Of a DNA stretch of 64,000 nucleotides, positions 1 to 11,731 are shown piece by piece. How positions within the stretch are numbered: position 1 is the first letter of the stretch; each line of letters starts with the position of its first letter. The stretch covers positions 124,001-188,000 of the forward strand of contig NZ_AQHN01000005.1 in the NCBI RefSeq assembly GCF_000359745.1, given 5' to 3'. The position numbers and the translations under genes were made by a program. The notes below the pieces were generated by a model. It did not search any database. It was not told where the DNA came from and saw nothing but the letters and a program-made list of their open reading frames with translations. Source of the stretch: Rhizobium freirei PRF 81 (GTDB taxonomy: Bacteria > Pseudomonadota > Alphaproteobacteria > Rhizobiales > Rhizobiaceae).

Positions 1-2230
1 CCTGCGCACCGTTGGCGAAATCGCCGAACTGAGCTTCCCACAGCGTCAGCGCGTTCGGACGGGCGAGCGAATAGCCGTATTCGAAGCCGAGAACCGCTTC
101 TTCCGAAAGCATCGAATTGATGACTTCGTAGCGGGCCTGGTTCGGCGACAGGTTGGCGAGCGGAATATAGCGCTCTTCGGTCTCCTGATCGTAGAGAACC
201 GAATGACGCTGCGAGAAGGTGCCGCGTTCGCAATCCTGACCGGACAGGCGGATCTTGTGGCCATCGACGACGAGTGAACCGAATGCAAGGGCTTCCGCCA
301 TGGCCCAATCGATGCCCTCGCCGGTCTGGACCATGTTGGCACGGTTTTCCATGAAGCGCTGGATGGTACGATGGGCATGGAAGCCAGCCGGGATTTCCGA
401 CAGCTTGCGGCCGATGTCCTTCAGCGACTTCATCGGCACGGCGGTCTTGCCGCGGCGCTGCTCGTCGGCATTGTCGGCCGCGTGCAGACCGGACCACTCG
501 CCGTCGAGCCAATCGGCCTTGTTCGGCTTGTAGGACTGGCCGGCCTCGAATTCCTGCTCGAGATGGGCGCGCCAGTCGGCCTTCATCTTCTCGACTTCGC
601 CTTCGGTCAGCACGCCTTCACCGATCAGCCGCTGCGAATAGATCTGCAGCACCGTCTTGTGAGCACGGATAACCTTGTACATGTTCGGCTGCGTGAAGGA
701 CGGCTCGTCGCCCTCGTTGTGGCCGTAACGGCGGTAGCAGAACATGTCGAGGACGACAGGCTTGTGGAACTTCATGCGGAATTCGGTCGCGATCTTCGCC
801 GCGTAGACGACCGCTTCCGGATCATCGCCGTTGACGTGGAAAATCGGCGCCTCGATCATCTTGGCGACGTCGGACGGATAGGGCGACGAACGCGAGAAGG
901 CCGGATTGGTGGTGAAACCGATCTGGTTGTTGATGATGACGTGCATCGTGCCGGCAACGCGGTGGCCGCGCAGACCGGAGAGACCAAGGATTTCCGCAAC
1001 GACGCCCTGGCCTGCGAAAGCCGCGTCACCATGGATCAGCAGCGGCACGACCTTGGCGCGTTCGGATAGCGGAATGATGTCGCCATCCCAGACGGTGGCA
1101 CCCATGTCCTGCTTGGCGCGGGCCTTGCCCATGACGACCGGGTTGACGATTTCCAGATGCGACGGGTTTGCCGTCAGCGACACATGCACCTTGGCGCCGT
1201 CGAAATCGCGGTCCGAGGAGGCACCGAGATGGTACTTGACGTCGCCCGAACCTTCGACTTCGTCGGGCGCATAGGAGCCGCCCTTGAACTCGTGGAAGAT
1301 GGCGCGGTGCGGCTTGCCCATGACCTGGGACAGCACGTTCAGACGGCCGCGATGGGCCATGCCGAACACGGCTTCTCTCAGACCAAGGTGGCTGCCGCTC
1401 TTGAGGATCTGCTCGAGCGCCGGGATCAGCGATTCACCGCCGTCGAGGCCGAAACGCTTGGTGCCCTTGAATTTGACGTCGAGGAACTGCTCGTAGCCTT
1501 CTGCTTCGATGACCTTCTGCAGAATGGCCTTCTTGCGCTCGGGATTGAACGCGATGCCCTTGTCCGGCCCTTCGATGCGTTCCTGAATCCACGCCTTTTC
1601 CTCCGGGTTGGAGATGTGCATGAATTCGACGCCGAGGGTGGAGCAATAGGTGCGCTCGAGGATCTCGATCATCTCGCGAATGGTCGCGAATTCGAGGCCG
1701 AGCACGTTGTCGATGAAGATCTTGCGGTCGAGGTCCGCCTCGGTGAAGCCATAGGCTTCCGGCGACAGCTCCTTGTAGTCTTCGACCGGAGCAGCGATGC
1801 CGAGCGGGTCGAGCTTGGCATGCAGGTGGCCACGCATGCGATAGGCGCGGATCATCATGATGGCGCGGACGCTGTCGCGCGTTGCCCGCAGGACATCGGT
1901 CGTATCGGCCGGCGTGCCGGCGACTTCGGCCTTCGCCTTCAGCTTGGTCTCGATGACCTTTTCGACAATGCCCCAGTCGCCGTCGAGCGCGGAAACCAGG
2001 TCGCCCTTCGCAGCGATCGGCCAGTTCTTGCGCTGCCAGGAGGCGCCCTTGGCTGCCTTCTTCACATCGTCGGGGTTATCCTCGAGCGCCTTGAAGAAAG
2101 ACCGCCATTCGTCGGAAACCGATGAAGGATCGTCCTCGTAACGCGCGTAAAGCTGCTCGATATAGGCAGCATTGGCGCCATCCAGGAACGAGGTGATCTG
2201 AAATTGCTCGTTGGCTTCTTGCCTTGCCAT
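1..2230 (-). CDS. sucA: 2-oxoglutarate dehydrogenase E1 component, 3' end outside window
   Basis: This is the thiamine-diphosphate E1 subunit of the 2-oxoglutarate dehydrogenase complex, which decarboxylates 2-oxoglutarate in the TCA cycle. About 743 N-terminal codons are visible from the ATG at 2230, beginning MARQEANEQF. Visible motifs include the GMAHRGRLNVL block, the substrate and cofactor segment HGDAAFAGQG and the NNQIGFTT stretch, all typical of OGDH E1. The family is usually near 990 residues in rhizobia, so roughly 250 C-terminal residues lie beyond position 1. It follows sucD on the same strand after 175 bases and is probably the distal part of the mdh-sucC-sucD transcript, with sucB expected further downstream. 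Start and identity are firm. Confidence 0.97.
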   Translation of the reverse strand, partial: MARQEANEQFQITSFLDGANAAYIEQLYARYEDDPSSVSDEWRSFFKALEDNPDDVKKAAKGASWQRKNWPIAAKGDLVSALDGDWGIVEKVIETKLKAKAEVAGTPADTTDVLRATRDSVRAIMMIRAYRMRGHLHAKLDPLGIAAPVEDYKELSPEAYGFTEADLDRKIFIDNVLGLEFATIREMIEILERTYCSTLGVEFMHISNPEEKAWIQERIEGPDKGIAFNPERKKAILQKVIEAEGYEQFLDVKFKGTKRFGLDGGESLIPALEQILKSGSHLGLREAVFGMAHRGRLNVLSQVMGKPHRAIFHEFKGGSYAPDEVEGSGDVKYHLGASSDRDFDGAKVHVSLTANPSHLEIVNPVVMGKARAKQDMGATVWDGDIIPLSERAKVVPLLIHGDAAFAGQGVVAEILGLSGLRGHRVAGTMHVIINNQIGFTTNPAFSRSSPYPSDVAKMIEAPIFHVNGDDPEAVVYAAKIATEFRMKFHKPVVLDMFCYRRYGHNEGDEPSFTQPNMYKVIRAHKTVLQIYSQRLIGEGVLTEGEVEKMKADWRAHLEQEFEAGQSYKPNKADWLDGEWSGLHAADNADEQRRGKTAVPMKSLKDIGRKLSEIPAGFHAHRTIQRFMENRANMVQTGEGIDWAMAEALAFGSLVVDGHKIRLSGQDCERGTFSQRHSVLYDQETEERYIPLANLSPNQARYEVINSMLSEEAVLGFEYGYSLARPNALTLWEAQFGDFANGAQ

Positions 2231-2405
2231 GGTGAATCCGCGGGCGCCTTCGCCCGTCTCCCAACTTGTTTGCATTGCCGGTTTTCGGGTCCCCGGCGAC
2301 CGTATTTCGTTTGAGGCCATCAAGGCCGTCGGCATGCACTTGCGAATTCCGAAACCGGACGGGACAGGGCTGATGCCGCCCCGTCCGGCCTTGTCATAGG
2401 TAGGT

Positions 2406-3308
2406 TCAGCCCTTGAGGACTTCCACCAGCGTCTTGCCGAGACGTGCCGGCGACGGCGACACGCGGATGCCTGCCGATTCCATCGCTGCGATCTTGTCTT
2501 CCGCGCCGCCCTTGCCGCCGGAGATGACGGCGCCGGCATGGCCCATCGTGCGGCCGGGAGGTGCCGTGCGGCCGGCGATGAAGCCGACCATCGGCTTCTT
2601 GCGGCCCTTCTTGGCTTCGTCCTTGAGGAACTGTGCCGCGTCTTCTTCGGCCGAACCGCCGATCTCGCCGATCATGATGATCGACTTGGTTTCGTCGTCG
2701 GCAAGGAACATTTCCAGGACGTCGATGAATTCGGTGCCCTTGACCGGGTCGCCGCCGATGCCGACAGCCGTCGTCTGGCCGAGACCTTCATTGGTGGTCT
2801 GGAACACGGCTTCATAGGTCAGCGTGCCGGAACGCGAGAGAACGCCGACGGAGCCCTTCTTGAAGATGGAGCCCGGCATGATGCCGATCTTGCATTCGTT
2901 CGGGGTCAGAACGCCCGGGCAGTTCGGCCCGATCAGGCGCGACTTCGACTTGATCAGACGATCCTTGACCTTGACCATGTCGGCGACCGGAATGCCTTCC
3001 GTGATGCAGACGATGAGCGGGATTTCGGCTTCGATCGCTTCGAGGATCGCAGCCGCAGCGCCTGCCGGCGGCACGTAGATGACCGAAGCGTTGGCGCCGG
3101 TGGCGTCCTTGCCCTCGGCAACGGACTTGAAGATCGGCAGCTTTTCGCCGTCCTTGCCGGTCCAGGTTTCACCACCCTTGGAAGGGTGGATACCGCCGAC
3201 CATCTTCGTGCCGTGATAGGCAAGAGCCTGTTCAGTGTGGAAGGTGCCGGTCTTGCCGGTCAGGCCCTGAACCAGAACCTTGGTGTCTTTGTTGATGAGA
3301 ATAGACAT
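2406..3308 (-). CDS. sucD: Succinyl-CoA ligase (ADP-forming) subunit alpha
   Basis: SucD is the alpha subunit of succinyl-CoA synthetase, which converts succinyl-CoA to succinate with ATP formation in the TCA cycle. The 300-residue protein has the N-terminal CoA-binding domain ([11 protein letters not shown] near residue 16), the central [12 protein letters not shown] segment and the active-site histidine loop [14 protein letters not shown] near residue 250. Length matches the family. Unusually, it is separated from the beta-subunit gene sucC by a DUF1579 gene at 3321-3812 rather than being directly adjacent. The 12-base gap to that gene implies co-transcription. Confidence 0.98.
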   Translation of the reverse strand: MSILINKDTKVLVQGLTGKTGTFHTEQALAYHGTKMVGGIHPSKGGETWTGKDGEKLPIFKSVAEGKDATGANASVIYVPPAGAAAAILEAIEAEIPLIVCITEGIPVADMVKVKDRLIKSKSRLIGPNCPGVLTPNECKIGIMPGSIFKKGSVGVLSRSGTLTYEAVFQTTNEGLGQTTAVGIGGDPVKGTEFIDVLEMFLADDETKSIIMIGEIGGSAEEDAAQFLKDEAKKGRKKPMVGFIAGRTAPPGRTMGHAGAVISGGKGGAEDKIAAMESAGIRVSPSPARLGKTLVEVLKG

Positions 3309-3320
3309 GCGAGGCCTTTG

Positions 3321-3812
3321 TTACGAGAGGTTGGAAGACGCGGAGGCAACGCGACGATAGACGCCGCTGACGACCTCCTGCCATGTATCGCTGCCGGTGG
3401 GCGAGAAAGTGACGCCCATGCGGTAGCAGTCTTCATTTTCGAACTGAAAGAAAGTGCGCTGCGCACCGCGCGGCGAGACCTTGGTCAGGACGAGCTTGTC
3501 GTCGATCCACTCGCCGGAAGCCGGCGAGGCGGGCACGAAGCCTACGGTATCGAACTGATAGAGCTTGTAAGCCTGGTCCGTCGCATCGAAGCCGAGAATG
3601 TTCCGGGCTTCGAACGATGTGCTGCCGTCCCGCGTCTGCACGTAGCGCTGTTCGACGAAAAATCCGCCGAACAGACACTCGGCCGTGAGCTGCGCGGTTG
3701 CCGTGCCTTCCTTCGTCCAGGCCGAAGCCGCGACGCGCTCTTCCCCTTCCCAGGCGCCGGCAAAAGCACCGAGGCGGAGATGAGCAGCCGTTGGAGCGAA
3801 GGAAGCAGCCAT
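3321..3812 (-). CDS. DUF1579-family protein lodged between sucC and sucD
   Basis: This 163-residue protein of unknown function resembles the DUF1579 family, which has a small beta-rich, lipocalin-like fold by family knowledge. Supporting features are the early LGAFAGAWEGEE segment, the aromatic- and glycine-rich strands ending in TAECLFGGFFVEQRY, and the terminal VVSGVYRRV. There is no signal peptide or membrane segment, so it is probably cytoplasmic. It starts 5 bases after the sucC stop and ends 12 bases before the sucD start, so it should be translated from the same transcript as both subunits of succinyl-CoA synthetase. That position suggests a link to the enzyme or to acyl-CoA handling, but this is inference only. 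Confidence 0.75.
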   Translation of the reverse strand: MAASFAPTAAHLRLGAFAGAWEGEERVAASAWTKEGTATAQLTAECLFGGFFVEQRYVQTRDGSTSFEARNILGFDATDQAYKLYQFDTVGFVPASPASGEWIDDKLVLTKVSPRGAQRTFFQFENEDCYRMGVTFSPTGSDTWQEVVSGVYRRVASASSNLS

Positions 3813-3817
3813 CCCGA

Positions 3818-5011
<1,194 letters not shown>

Positions 5012-5038
5012 GGACTTATCCCTGTTATGACGCGGAAA

Positions 5039-6103
<1,065 letters not shown>

Positions 6104-6146
6104 TTATTTTTGGATCAGCAATTTCAATCGGTTAGATCGAAAAATT

Positions 6147-6162
6147 CTTACGTAAACGTAAG
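6147..6162. promoter_or_regulatory. Perfect inverted repeat upstream of mdh, candidate operator
   Basis: The 16-base sequence CTTACGTAAACGTAAG has 7-base arms (CTTACGT / ACGTAAG) around AA. It sits about 145 bases upstream of the mdh start and 20 bases downstream of the zapE stop, the only substantial gap before the mdh-suc operon. Its layout resembles sites bound by MerR-type LiuR or similar dimeric regulators of acyl-CoA and branched-chain amino acid catabolism in alphaproteobacteria, as I recall them. The regulator cannot be named from this window. Confidence 0.5.
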
Positions 6163-6181
6163 TCATCATGTCACCGAATTG

Positions 6182-7345
6182 TTATTCGGCGGCTCGCCTC
6201 GCCGGAGTCTGGGCAAGATACTCGGCACTGCGCATCTCGAAAAGCCGCGATGCCGTGCGGTCAAATTCGAAACCTTCCGTCCCACGCCGCACCTCCAAGA
6301 GATGCTCCGGCATGGCGGCCGCCGACACGTAAAGGCGGATGTTGTGATCGTAGAGCGTGTCGATGAGAATGATGAAACGCTTCGTCTGATTGCGCTTTTC
6401 CGGCCCGAGCATCGGCACCCGGTCGAGAAAGATCGTATCGAAACGTTCGGCGATGGCGAAGAAATCGGCAGGCCCCAGCGCCGCCTCGCAGAGATCGGCA
6501 AAGGAGAAGCGCGCCATGCGCTCGACCGCAAGCGGCACATGAATGGAGCGCCCCTTCATCGGGATCTCCATCGGCTGCGCCTTGCGTCCATGCAGCGCCT
6601 GCACCCAGGATGCATCCATCGCCATATCGATACGCTGATCGAGCGGCGTCAGATAGACCGGCTGGCTGTTCAGCTTCTCCATGCGGTAATCGGTCGGCGA
6701 ATCCAGCGTGACGATATCGACATGCTTCTTCAAGAGATCGATGAAGGGCAGAAAGAGGCCGCGATTGAGCCCGTCGCGATAGAGATTGTCCGGCTCGACA
6801 TTCGACGTGGCGATCAGCACGCAGCCGAGCGAAAACAGCTCGGAAAACAGCCGCGACAGGATCATTGCATCGGCAATGTCGGTGACGGTGAATTCGTCGA
6901 AGCACAGCAATTCGGCTTCGGCGTAGAGATCGGCGGCGACGGGTGGTATGGGATCGGCCTGCTTCGTTTCGCCGTTCTTGAATTTCAGCCGCTGTGCGGC
7001 GATGCGATTGTGCGCATCGCTCATGAATTCGAAGAAATGTGCCCGGCGCTTCTTCTCGCAGGGCGCCATGGAGAAGAACATGTCCATCAACATGGTCTTG
7101 CCGCGCCCGACGCTGCCGTGAATGTAGAGGCCTTTAGTAGGCTCGACCGACTTCTTGCGCGCAGCAAACATCCAGCCAAGCGCGCTGGATTTGGCAGCAG
7201 GCCGCTTCCGCTTGAGATCGGCAAGCACGCGATCGAGCATTTTCGCCACATCCATCTGCGCCGAATCCACCTGTAGGGATCCGGATGCCGTCAGCGCCTT
7301 CAGCTGTTCGCAGACGCTGATCGAGTAGTCTGGCATGGGCTGCAT
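6182..7345 (-). CDS. zapE: AFG1-like / ZapE-family P-loop ATPase
   Basis: This 387-residue P-loop ATPase belongs to the AFG1/LACE1/ZapE family. ZapE destabilises FtsZ rings in Escherichia coli, and mitochondrial AFG1 acts in respiratory-chain protein turnover. Walker A is HGSVGRGKT at about residues 76-84, Walker B is LLCFDEF near 147-152, and the region after it contains the ATSN sensor-like motif. Length fits the family. An ATG at 7345 and a second in-frame ATG three codons later are both possible starts. It lies directly upstream of mdh, an order I associate with alphaproteobacteria; the functional link is unknown. Confidence 0.9.
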   Translation of the reverse strand: MQPMPDYSISVCEQLKALTASGSLQVDSAQMDVAKMLDRVLADLKRKRPAAKSSALGWMFAARKKSVEPTKGLYIHGSVGRGKTMLMDMFFSMAPCEKKRRAHFFEFMSDAHNRIAAQRLKFKNGETKQADPIPPVAADLYAEAELLCFDEFTVTDIADAMILSRLFSELFSLGCVLIATSNVEPDNLYRDGLNRGLFLPFIDLLKKHVDIVTLDSPTDYRMEKLNSQPVYLTPLDQRIDMAMDASWVQALHGRKAQPMEIPMKGRSIHVPLAVERMARFSFADLCEAALGPADFFAIAERFDTIFLDRVPMLGPEKRNQTKRFIILIDTLYDHNIRLYVSAAAMPEHLLEVRRGTEGFEFDRTASRLFEMRSAEYLAQTPARRAAE

Positions 7346-7407
7346 GGGGAAATATCCGCCTGTGCAAAAAGGGGCGCACTCAAGCGGTGCAGCCCCGTCA
7401 AATAAGC

Positions 7408-7929
7408 TTATCGGCTGAGGCTGAGCGGTTGACCGGACGCGGTCGAGCCGTCAAAGCGCGAATCGGCCGTCTTGTAGACCGTGCCGATCGTGGAGCCGTC
7501 GCGATTTTTCAGGAGAACCTGCTTGCCGGAAACTTCCCACGAACCCATCGAGGTGAGTTCACCGGAGCAACCGCGCGTACCGCCGCGCGAACCGCTGCCG
7601 AGATTGGTAAGCGTCAGGAACATGTCGCAGCTCGCCCCGGCATTGCTCACTTTCCAGCTGCCGACCATCGATTCCTTGGTAACGTCCATGGCGGAAGCGG
7701 CCATCGCCTGCTGCTGCTGCGGATTGGCTGCGCTCGGCGCGCCCGTCGGTGCGGCCGGGAATTGCGAACCGTTGGCGCCGCCTGCGGGTGGAAGCTGGCT
7801 GGATTGTACGGGATTGACAGGCTGGGCCTGCAGTGGCGGGGCTGAATAACTGTCGTTGTATGCCGTGCGCTGGCAACCGGCAAGCGACAGACCTATCGCC
7901 GCAGCCGTCACTGCATATCTGAACTGCAT
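7408..7929 (-). CDS. Omp19/Inh-family outer-membrane lipoprotein
   Basis: The protein (about 173 residues from the ATG at 7929) is a small lipoprotein of the AprI/Inh protease-inhibitor family, to which Brucella Omp19 belongs. A signal peptide is followed by the lipobox LAGC near residue 18. A Pro/Gln/Ala-rich linker leads to a C-terminal beta domain beginning near [18 protein letters not shown] longer frame to 8007 exists, but it would put 26 residues before the signal peptide, and an AGGAG ribosome site sits 7 bases before the 7929 ATG (4 before an adjacent ATG at 7932). It probably sits in the outer membrane facing the periplasm; any protease-inhibitor role is inferred from family. Confidence 0.85.
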   Translation of the reverse strand: MQFRYAVTAAAIGLSLAGCQRTAYNDSYSAPPLQAQPVNPVQSSQLPPAGGANGSQFPAAPTGAPSAANPQQQQAMAASAMDVTKESMVGSWKVSNAGASCDMFLTLTNLGSGSRGGTRGCSGELTSMGSWEVSGKQVLLKNRDGSTIGTVYKTADSRFDGSTASGQPLSLSR

Positions 7930-8175
7930 CATCACACTCCTAATTATTTGTCCACCGCTGACATTTGCAAAGTGATGCTCAATGACGAGGGAATTACCGT
8001 ATTTCACTTTGGTTAATCAAGTCGATACCGCCATAAATCGCCGCAAAGCCATAGCTGGACAAGAATCGGGTAGTTTCAAGGCTTGATTCGGCAAACCTTA
8101 CGCAAACAAAACCAGAAGACGAATTTCAGCATCTTGCGATCGTCCCGGCCAATGTCGCGGGACTGCGATCCAGCC

Positions 8176-8207
8176 TTGCCTCGCAGCCGGACCCGAAAGC
8201 GAGGCAA
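8176..8207. terminator. Second hairpin downstream of sdhB
   Basis: The arms TTGCCTCGC and GCGAGGCAA pair over a 14-base loop. This lies just beyond the sdhB terminator on the minus strand and may act as a back-up terminator or RNA-stability element. The rest of the 8008-8213 gap shows no gene. Confidence 0.4.
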
Positions 8208-8213
8208 AATGCC

Positions 8214-8236
8214 AAAACGGCGGGTTAGACCCGCCG
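8214..8236 (-). terminator. Rho-independent terminator of the sdh operon overlapping the sdhB stop
   Basis: On the minus strand an 8-base GC-rich stem, CGGCGGGT / ACCCGCCG, closes a three-base loop and is followed by TTTT. The sdhB stop codon TAA lies at the loop and descending arm, so the hairpin includes the last codons of sdhB. It marks the end of sdhCDAB transcription. Confidence 0.8.
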
Positions 8237-9004
8237 CTCGACCATCATCTTCTTGATTTCGGCGATTGCCTTGGCCGGATTCAGACCCTTCGGGCAGGTC
8301 TGGGCGCAGTTCATAATCGTGTGGCAGCGATAGAGGCGGAAAGGATCCTCAAGGTTGTCGAGGCGCTCGCCCTTGGCTTCGTCTCTGGAGTCGATCAGCC
8401 AGCGATAGGCCTGCAGCAGCACGGCGGGGCCGAGATAGCGGTCGCCGTTCCACCAATAGCTCGGACAGGAGGTCGAGCAGCAGGCACACAGGATGCACTC
8501 GTAGAGGCCGTCGAGCTTCAGGCGATCCTCGTGGCTCTGCTTCCATTCCTTGGCAGGCGGCGGCGATACCGTTTTCAGCCAGGGCTCGATCGAGCGGTGC
8601 TGGGCGTAAAAGTTCGTCAGATCCGGTACGAGGTCCTTGACGACGGGCATATGCGGCAGCGGATAGACCTTCACCGTGCCCTTGATCTCGTCCAGGCCCT
8701 TGGTGCAGGCGAGCGTGTTGGTGCCGTCGATGTTCATCGCGCAGGAACCGCAAATGCCTTCGCGACAGGAGCGGCGCAGCGTCAGCGTCGGGTCGATCTT
8801 GTTCTTGATGTAGAGCAGACCGTCGAGCACCATCGGGCCGCAATCGTCGACATCGATATAGTAGGTATCGATGCTCGGGTTCTGGCCGTCATCCGGGCTC
8901 CAGCGATAGACACGGAATTCGCGCGTGTTCTTGGCGCCGACCGGCTTCGGCCAGACCTTGCCTTCGCGCATCTGAGAGTTCTTGGGGAGAGCGAGTTCAA
9001 CCAT
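8225..9004 (-). CDS. sdhB: Succinate dehydrogenase iron-sulfur subunit
   Basis: SdhB carries the three iron-sulfur clusters of respiratory complex II. The 259-residue protein has the 2Fe-2S ligands in [12 protein letters not shown] near residue 80 and the 4Fe-4S and 3Fe-4S ligand clusters [12 protein letters not shown] and [14 protein letters not shown] in the C-terminal half. Length is normal. It is the last gene of sdhCDAB, 17 bases after sdhA, and its stop codon is embedded in the operon terminator hairpin. Confidence 0.98.
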   Translation of the reverse strand: MVELALPKNSQMREGKVWPKPVGAKNTREFRVYRWSPDDGQNPSIDTYYIDVDDCGPMVLDGLLYIKNKIDPTLTLRRSCREGICGSCAMNIDGTNTLACTKGLDEIKGTVKVYPLPHMPVVKDLVPDLTNFYAQHRSIEPWLKTVSPPPAKEWKQSHEDRLKLDGLYECILCACCSTSCPSYWWNGDRYLGPAVLLQAYRWLIDSRDEAKGERLDNLEDPFRLYRCHTIMNCAQTCPKGLNPAKAIAEIKKMMVERRV

Positions 9005-9021
9005 GGTCAGTTCCTCTCAGA

Positions 9022-10878
9022 TCAGTATACGCGTGCCTTCGGCTCGATCTTGTGCGGATCGATGCCTTCGGCGATCAGGTCGGTGTGAACGGGACGATAG
9101 TCGAGCTTCACGTCGCCGGCGTCGTTGACCCAGGCAAGCGTATGCTTGCGCCAGTTCTCGTCGTCGCGACCGGCAAACTTGCCCTCGGTGTAATCCTCGC
9201 GGGCATGCGAGCCGCGGCTTTCCTTGCGGGCCTCGGCGCCGTAGATCGTCGTGATGGCGTTGGCCATCAGATTGTGCAGTTCGAGTGTCTCGACGAGGTC
9301 GGAGTTCCAGATCAGCGAACGGTCGGTGACCTTGATGTCCGGCAGCTCCTTCCAGATCTCCGACAGGCGGCGGCAGCCGGACTCCAGCGATTCCTGCGTG
9401 CGGAACACGGCGGCGTCTTCCTGCATGGCGCGCTGCATCTTCTCGCGCAGCGCTGCCGTCGGCGTCGAGCCGCCGGCGTGACGCAGGCGATCGAAGCGAT
9501 CCATGATCTTGTCGCAGGCCGCAACGTTGAGCGCCGGAACCGGGCCATCGCGGTCGATGACCTGACCGGCGCGGATAGCGGCGGCGCGGCCGAAGACGAC
9601 AAGGTCGATCAGCGAGTTGGAGCCGAGGCGGTTGGCGCCATGCACCGAAGCACAGCCGGCTTCGCCGACGGCCATCAGGCCCGGCAGCACGCGCTCGGGA
9701 TTGTTGCTGTCGGCATTCAGCACTTCGCCCCAGTAGTTCGTCGGAATGCCGCCCATATTGTAGTGAACGGTCGGCAGAACCGGGATCGGATCCCGGGTCA
9801 CGTCGACGCCGGCGAAGATGCGGGCGCTCTCGGAAATGCCCGGCAGGCGCTCGTGCAGCACAGCCGGGTCGAGATGGTCGAGGTGCAGGAAGATGTGGTC
9901 CTTGTTCTTGCCGACGCCGCGGCCCTCGCGGATCTCAAGCGTCATGCAGCGCGAAACAACGTCACGCGAGGCAAGGTCCTTCGCCGAGGGAGCATAGCGT
10001 TCCATGAAGCGCTCGCCCTCGGAATTGACGAGATAGCCGCCTTCGCCGCGGGCGCCTTCGGTGATCAGGCAGCCCGAACCGTAGATGCCGGTCGGGTGGA
10101 ACTGAACGAATTCCATGTCCTGCAGCGGCAGGCCGGCACGGGCCACCATACCGCCACCGTCGCCGGTGCAGGTATGGGCAGAGGTTGCCGAGAAATAGGC
10201 GCGGCCGTAGCCGCCGGTCGCCAGCACCACCATCTTGGCGGCGAAGCGATGGATCGTGCCGTCATCGAGGCACCAGGCGACGACGCCGGTGCAGCGGCTG
10301 CCGTCGTCGGACATGATGAGGTCGAGCGCGAAATATTCGATGAAGAATTCGGCGTTGTTGCGCAGCGACTGGCCATAAAGCGTGTGCAGGATGGCATGGC
10401 CGGTACGGTCGGCGGCAGCACAGGTGCGCTGCACCGGCGGTCCCTCGCCGTAATTCTGCATGTGCCCGCCGAACGGACGCTGATAGATCTTGCCTTCCTC
10501 GTTACGCGAGAAAGGCACGCCGTAGTGCTCGAGTTCGTAGACGGCTTTCGGCGCTTCCATGACCATGTACTGCATGGCATCGACGTCGCCGAGCCAGTCG
10601 GAACCCTTGACGGTGTCGTAGAGGTGCCACTGCCAGCTGTCGGGCGTCATGTTGCGCAGCGAAGCGGCAATGCCGCCCTGGGCGGCAACGGTGTGTGAGC
10701 GGGTCGGGAAGACCTTGGTGATGCAGGCGGTGCGGAAGCCCTGCTCGGCCATGCCGAGCGTGGCGCGCAGGCCGGCGCCGCCGGCGCCGACGACGATCAC
10801 GTCATAGGAGTGGTCGACGTACTTATAGGCTTTCCCATTTTGAGCAGGCCCATTCTGAGCGGATGAGTTCGGTGCCAT
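9022..10878 (-). CDS. sdhA: Succinate dehydrogenase flavoprotein subunit
   Basis: SdhA is the covalent-FAD catalytic subunit that oxidises succinate to fumarate. The 618-residue protein has the dinucleotide fold [12 protein letters not shown] near residue 30, the flavinylated-histidine segment [14 protein letters not shown] near residue 61, the active-site region EGARGEGG and the FAD-binding [11 protein letters not shown] block. A low-complexity N-terminal tail rich in Asn, Gln and Ala precedes the fold. Gene order sdhC-sdhD-sdhA-sdhB is conserved and spacings to sdhD (7 bases) and sdhB are tight. Confidence 0.98.
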   Translation of the reverse strand: MAPNSSAQNGPAQNGKAYKYVDHSYDVIVVGAGGAGLRATLGMAEQGFRTACITKVFPTRSHTVAAQGGIAASLRNMTPDSWQWHLYDTVKGSDWLGDVDAMQYMVMEAPKAVYELEHYGVPFSRNEEGKIYQRPFGGHMQNYGEGPPVQRTCAAADRTGHAILHTLYGQSLRNNAEFFIEYFALDLIMSDDGSRCTGVVAWCLDDGTIHRFAAKMVVLATGGYGRAYFSATSAHTCTGDGGGMVARAGLPLQDMEFVQFHPTGIYGSGCLITEGARGEGGYLVNSEGERFMERYAPSAKDLASRDVVSRCMTLEIREGRGVGKNKDHIFLHLDHLDPAVLHERLPGISESARIFAGVDVTRDPIPVLPTVHYNMGGIPTNYWGEVLNADSNNPERVLPGLMAVGEAGCASVHGANRLGSNSLIDLVVFGRAAAIRAGQVIDRDGPVPALNVAACDKIMDRFDRLRHAGGSTPTAALREKMQRAMQEDAAVFRTQESLESGCRRLSEIWKELPDIKVTDRSLIWNSDLVETLELHNLMANAITTIYGAEARKESRGSHAREDYTEGKFAGRDDENWRKHTLAWVNDAGDVKLDYRPVHTDLIAEGIDPHKIEPKARVY

Positions 10879-10885
10879 GATGCAT

Positions 10886-11266
10886 TTATCCTACGAACGC
10901 GATCTTCAGAATGGCGAAAAGACAGAGCCCCGCCAGAATGACCGAGAAAAACGTGTTGAGCATGAGAAGGACGATCTTGCCGAATTCACCGTGCACATAG
11001 TCCTCGATGATGACCTGCATGCCGAGCTTCATATGAATGATGCCGGAGATCACCATCAGGCCCATGATGACCGCGACGAGCGGATTCGACAGCGCATGCA
11101 CGACTTCCGCGTAGGGCGCTCCAGCATAGATCATCAGGAAGATGACGAAGAAGAGAAAGAGGGGAACGTTGGCAACGGCGGTCAGGCGCTGGCGCCAGAA
11201 ATGATCGGTGCCTTCCTTGGCGGAACCGAGACCGCGAACTTTGCCCAGAGGGGTGCGCATATCCAT
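10886..11266 (-). CDS. sdhD: Succinate dehydrogenase membrane anchor subunit
   Basis: SdhD, with SdhC, forms the heme b and quinone-binding membrane anchor of complex II. The 126-residue protein has three predicted hydrophobic helices, including [13 protein letters not shown] and [15 protein letters not shown], the second followed by the [15 protein letters not shown] segment in which the histidine is the likely heme ligand. It sits 7 bases upstream of sdhA. A repeat-like sequence separates it from sdhC. Confidence 0.95.
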   Translation of the reverse strand: MDMRTPLGKVRGLGSAKEGTDHFWRQRLTAVANVPLFLFFVIFLMIYAGAPYAEVVHALSNPLVAVIMGLMVISGIIHMKLGMQVIIEDYVHGEFGKIVLLMLNTFFSVILAGLCLFAILKIAFVG

Positions 11267-11283
11267 GAGAAATATCCTTTAAA

Positions 11284-11328
11284 GCATGATCCCGAAAAAC
11301 GCCCGAGCGCTTTCAGGAACGATCACGC
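11284..11328. repeat. Imperfect palindromic element between sdhC and sdhD
   Basis: The outer arms GCATGATC and GATCACGC, with inner CCGAAAA and TTTCAGG, form a degenerate inverted repeat of 45 bases that fills most of the 66-base sdhC-sdhD gap. It resembles a rhizobial intergenic repeat that starts GCATGATCCCGAAAA, as I recall it; no second copy is in this window. Confidence 0.45.
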
Positions 11329-11332
11329 CAAT

Positions 11333-11731
11333 TCAACCCAGCCGGATGGCGATGCCGATGATCCAGACCAGCGCGGTCAGACAGATCGAGGCGATGAGCG
11401 TGAACTTGGCCATCTTCGTCGAGACGGCAGGGTCGAAACCGTAGCCCAGATCCCAGACGAAATGGCGCAGACCGCCGATGAGGTGATGCAGCAGCGCCCA
11501 GGTGTAGCCGAGCAGGATGATGCGGCCGATGATCGAGCCCATGATCCAGTTGACCAGGTCGAAATAGCCCTGACCGGTCGCAGCGGCGATCAACCACCAG
11601 GCAACCAGCACCGTGCCGAAGTAGAGCGCACCGCCGGTGATGCGGTGGACGATCGACATGACCATGGTGGGAATGGGTTTGTAGATTTGCAGGTGCGGCG
11701 ACAGGGGCCGGTTTTGTGTGACGTTCGCCAT
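11333..11731 (-). CDS. sdhC: Succinate dehydrogenase cytochrome b556 subunit
   Basis: SdhC is the large membrane anchor of complex II. The 132-residue protein begins MANVTQNRPLSPHLQIYK, the family signature at the N terminus. It continues with SIVHRITGGALYFG near residue 27 and the histidine-rich helix LLHHLIGGLRHFVWDLGYG, whose histidines bind heme b. Three transmembrane helices are evident. It is the first gene of the sdh operon, so the promoter should lie in 11732-12033. Confidence 0.96.
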   Translation of the reverse strand: MANVTQNRPLSPHLQIYKPIPTMVMSIVHRITGGALYFGTVLVAWWLIAAATGQGYFDLVNWIMGSIIGRIILLGYTWALLHHLIGGLRHFVWDLGYGFDPAVSTKMAKFTLIASICLTALVWIIGIAIRLG

